From Priapulus caudatus (Eukaryota > Priapulida > Priapulimorpha > Priapulimorphida > Priapulidae): a stretch of 24,752 nucleotides of DNA. Positions within the stretch are counted from its first letter, which is position 1, and the number at the start of each line of letters is the position of its first letter. Positions 22,566 to 24,752 of this stretch are shown here, in pieces. The notes beneath the pieces were generated by a model, which worked only from the letters and a program-made list of their open reading frames with translations, was not told the origin of the DNA and did not search any database. The DNA is taken from positions 683,666 through 708,417 of the forward strand of contig NW_014577114.1 in the NCBI RefSeq assembly GCF_000485595.1. Reading direction: 5' to 3'. Position numbers and translations under genes: made by a program.

Positions 22566-23826
22566 CACTGACAGGAACAGATATATCTATTTAACAAAGG
22601 TTAAAAATAAATGTAAAAATTTACTATTAATAAACAAATTACAAATTAACTAACCTGATTGGTGATGGGTTAGTCGTAAGCATTAATTAATTAATAATAA
22701 TAATAATAAATAATAATAAATTAATTAATTAAAGGTGTGTCTGTGCTATGCCTCTACTAGCCTGCGCATTGCTAGCAGAACTTGTAAAAGAAAGCTCGTA
22801 TGTGTGCGCGCATTCGTGTACGTGATGAATGCGTGTGTTACGGGTTTATTAAATCTAATCTCTCATCCTTGTATGTTTTGTCAGATACGATCATGAATTG
22901 TCCCATATTATCTTTTAAAATCACCATATCTAGTATTTTTTTAACACACATAGTACAAATCTGTCGTTCATTTTAGCTACGCGTATGTATGAAACCAACA
23001 GTAATAGCTAGCATTATTTATCGGCCTAATTGCATATCTAAAAATTGGCGCACCAAGCGAGTTATCGTTATACAGGATCGTCCTATCACTAAATGTAGTA
23101 CTGGCTTTTATAGTTTCACGGCAAAGGGTTGGCATGAGATAACTTGTTGTATATGATTCTGTAACGCCCGCAACATGGGAATCAATGCTATAGAATACGT
23201 ATTTTATTAAGAAGCTTAAATTAAATAAAAACTTATAGATAATGCAATACGAGTATTAGAAAATGAAAACGTAAAGGACGTGCGATGTCGCCACCTTGCA
23301 ATATTTGCAATTCGTAGATCAGGCTGCTCATTTTCTGCAGTGCGTCTGCTTAGACGAAATACGATAATAACGCTATGCTGTATATTTCTCATGAAGAGAA
23401 AAGAAAATTTAGTATTTAAGGAAAAAAAAGGAGCTCGACTATTGAAAGACTTATTGAAGTTTTAGTTCAGTCGACTGAAAACATCCACTGGCTCGAAAAT
23501 AAAATTTCGTATCCCATGTCATGGATGGCATTCCTATGCATGCCCGCCATCAGGATGAGGGTCGGGGTAGAACTTGAAAGGTAGGAAAGAGTTAGAAGGA
23601 ACTGGTTACCGTGGTACCGTTGCAAAAACACCATGTGAAATTATGGGAGGGGCACGGGATACACGCAACATAAAAGCATATAATATAATAACAGGGGATG
23701 CACATTACATGGCCGACCCAGTTGTAAAACTTTGCTGCGCGTACGTTCAGTTGCGTATTGTGTGTCTCGCAGCGTAATTAATCGTTCGGGTAGATTTTAT
23801 TGCTTAATACTTAGCGCCACCTGATA

Positions 23827-23866
<40 letters not shown>

Positions 23867-24689
23867 TATTAAAATATAAAAATAATATAAAAATAATATA
23901 ATAAATAATATATAAATAATATAAAATGTTGATTGACAATTGTAAAGAGAGAACTCGATGTCGCCAGTGTGGGACAGAATAAACATGACGGGGAAAGCCG
24001 TATGGTGGTAACTGAAGCTGCTAGCGTTTGCATTGCTTCACCAATAGATCTGTGTGGATACTTAGTTCTTCTGACTATATTGCCTCCTACGTAATCGGTT
24101 ACCGTTAACTAGTTTGCTGGCCTGTCTGGCTAGTCATTATAGTTGGATATAGCCATATGCGTTGGCCTTTTCCCGTCTTGCCCGTGGACTTTAATTGTAC
24201 TGTTTATGCTCGTCTTTTGAAACATGCTCGTTGCGCTTGCAGTGCCAGTCTTTCTGCCAACCTTGTTTATCTACCTTGTCACGTAACCAACTGGTTGGAT
24301 GTTATATCATTAAGTTTAGTAGGAAAGCGACATGCTCGTGTGTTATCCAATATTATGAATAAATATTATTATAAATATTATGATTGAATATATATATTAG
24401 TCTATTGACAAAATGACCTGTCTGAGCAATAGGAGTAAATATAAGATTAGGCTTAGTGATATAATATGGAAATAGATACTCAAATGGCTTGTTCTTGATG
24501 TTATCTCACCAGAAATGAAGTTTTGTGTATGTGGCGTAGGTCACCTCAGTGAGATGGTGAAATGACAATTACCGGGAGGAAGAGAGAGTAACACTATATT
24601 ATTGGCTTGCCGGTCTCGTAAATCACCATCATCGTCGTATAAAGAACAGCGCGAATATAATAATATAAAAAATAAATAAAAAATATTTA
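22191..24689. repeat. Duplicated block C' (copy 2)
   Basis: Collinear copy of 12261-14690 with scattered one-base indels. It holds the matching TTAATTAA repeat, (TA)n tract (about 23832-23860) and closing AT-rich DNA. No gene. Confidence 0.92.
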
Positions 24690-24752
24690 TTGGTCAGTTC
24701 CTGCTTCAAAAGGCACAACGCACATCCTTCGGACATGGTTCGTAAATAAAAT
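24690..24752. other. Unique sequence at right edge
   Basis: Beyond the end of similarity with block C. Too short to interpret. Confidence 0.5.

Noticed and set aside
22217-22597. Membrane-like peptide repeats of Ile/Tyr/Leu/Ser (IYLSIYLS)
   Set aside because: Reverse-strand translation of the GATA array; also seen at 9256-9660 and 12289-12498.

Overview
This is animal nuclear DNA, probably from an invertebrate; the species cannot be read from the sequence. It has GT-AG introns, abundant simple repeats, short inverted-repeat transposon remnants and plentiful CpG. It carries one recognisable protein-coding gene, the 3' half of a Rab2 small GTPase gene on the + strand, and nothing bacterial: no operons, no CRISPR array, no prophage.

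The Rab2 gene occupies about 1-5970. Four coding exons (442-534, 1177-1288, 1762-1830, 5343-5441) splice in frame into the last 124 codons. They cover the G4 motif NKSD (split by an intron), the G5 motif TSAK and the C-terminal prenylation signal CC followed by TAA. The first part of the gene (P-loop, switch I and II) must lie upstream of base 1; no such exon was found in 1-441. Introns hold a TGCG-type alternating array, a 78-bp direct repeat on both sides of the exon at 1762, a promoter-like CpG-rich stretch and a 0.7-kb CA-rich array ending about 60 bp before the last exon.

The rest is non-coding and dominated by a duplication. Call A = 3991-6895 (end of the last Rab2 intron, last exon, 3' UTR, 36-bp minisatellite), B = 6896-9394 (a 411-bp MITE-like element, two striking hairpins) and C = 12261-14690 (GATA array, AT-rich DNA). 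Each occurs twice: A' = 9504-12235, B' = 19552-22190, C' = 22191-24689. The order is A-B-A'-[25 N]-C-D-B'-C'. Copies differ mostly by single-base insertions and deletions. The breakpoints next to A' and B' fall inside tandem arrays (GATA or 36-bp minisatellite). The simplest reading is one A-B-C locus plus a second, lower-accuracy copy (the other haplotype or a raw-read gap fill) interleaved by misassembly. A recent real duplication is not excluded. The second copy of the Rab2 last exon (10779-10878) is frameshifted and should not be counted as a gene.

Block D (14690-19551) is present once: AATG-type repeats, an imperfect palindromic transposon-like element with repeated GGACACAC, another 0.8-kb CA-rich array, and a 0.68-kb unit present twice in diverged form. 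No protein other than Rab2 could be supported; the long reading frames over the CA, GATA and 36-bp arrays are repeat artefacts.
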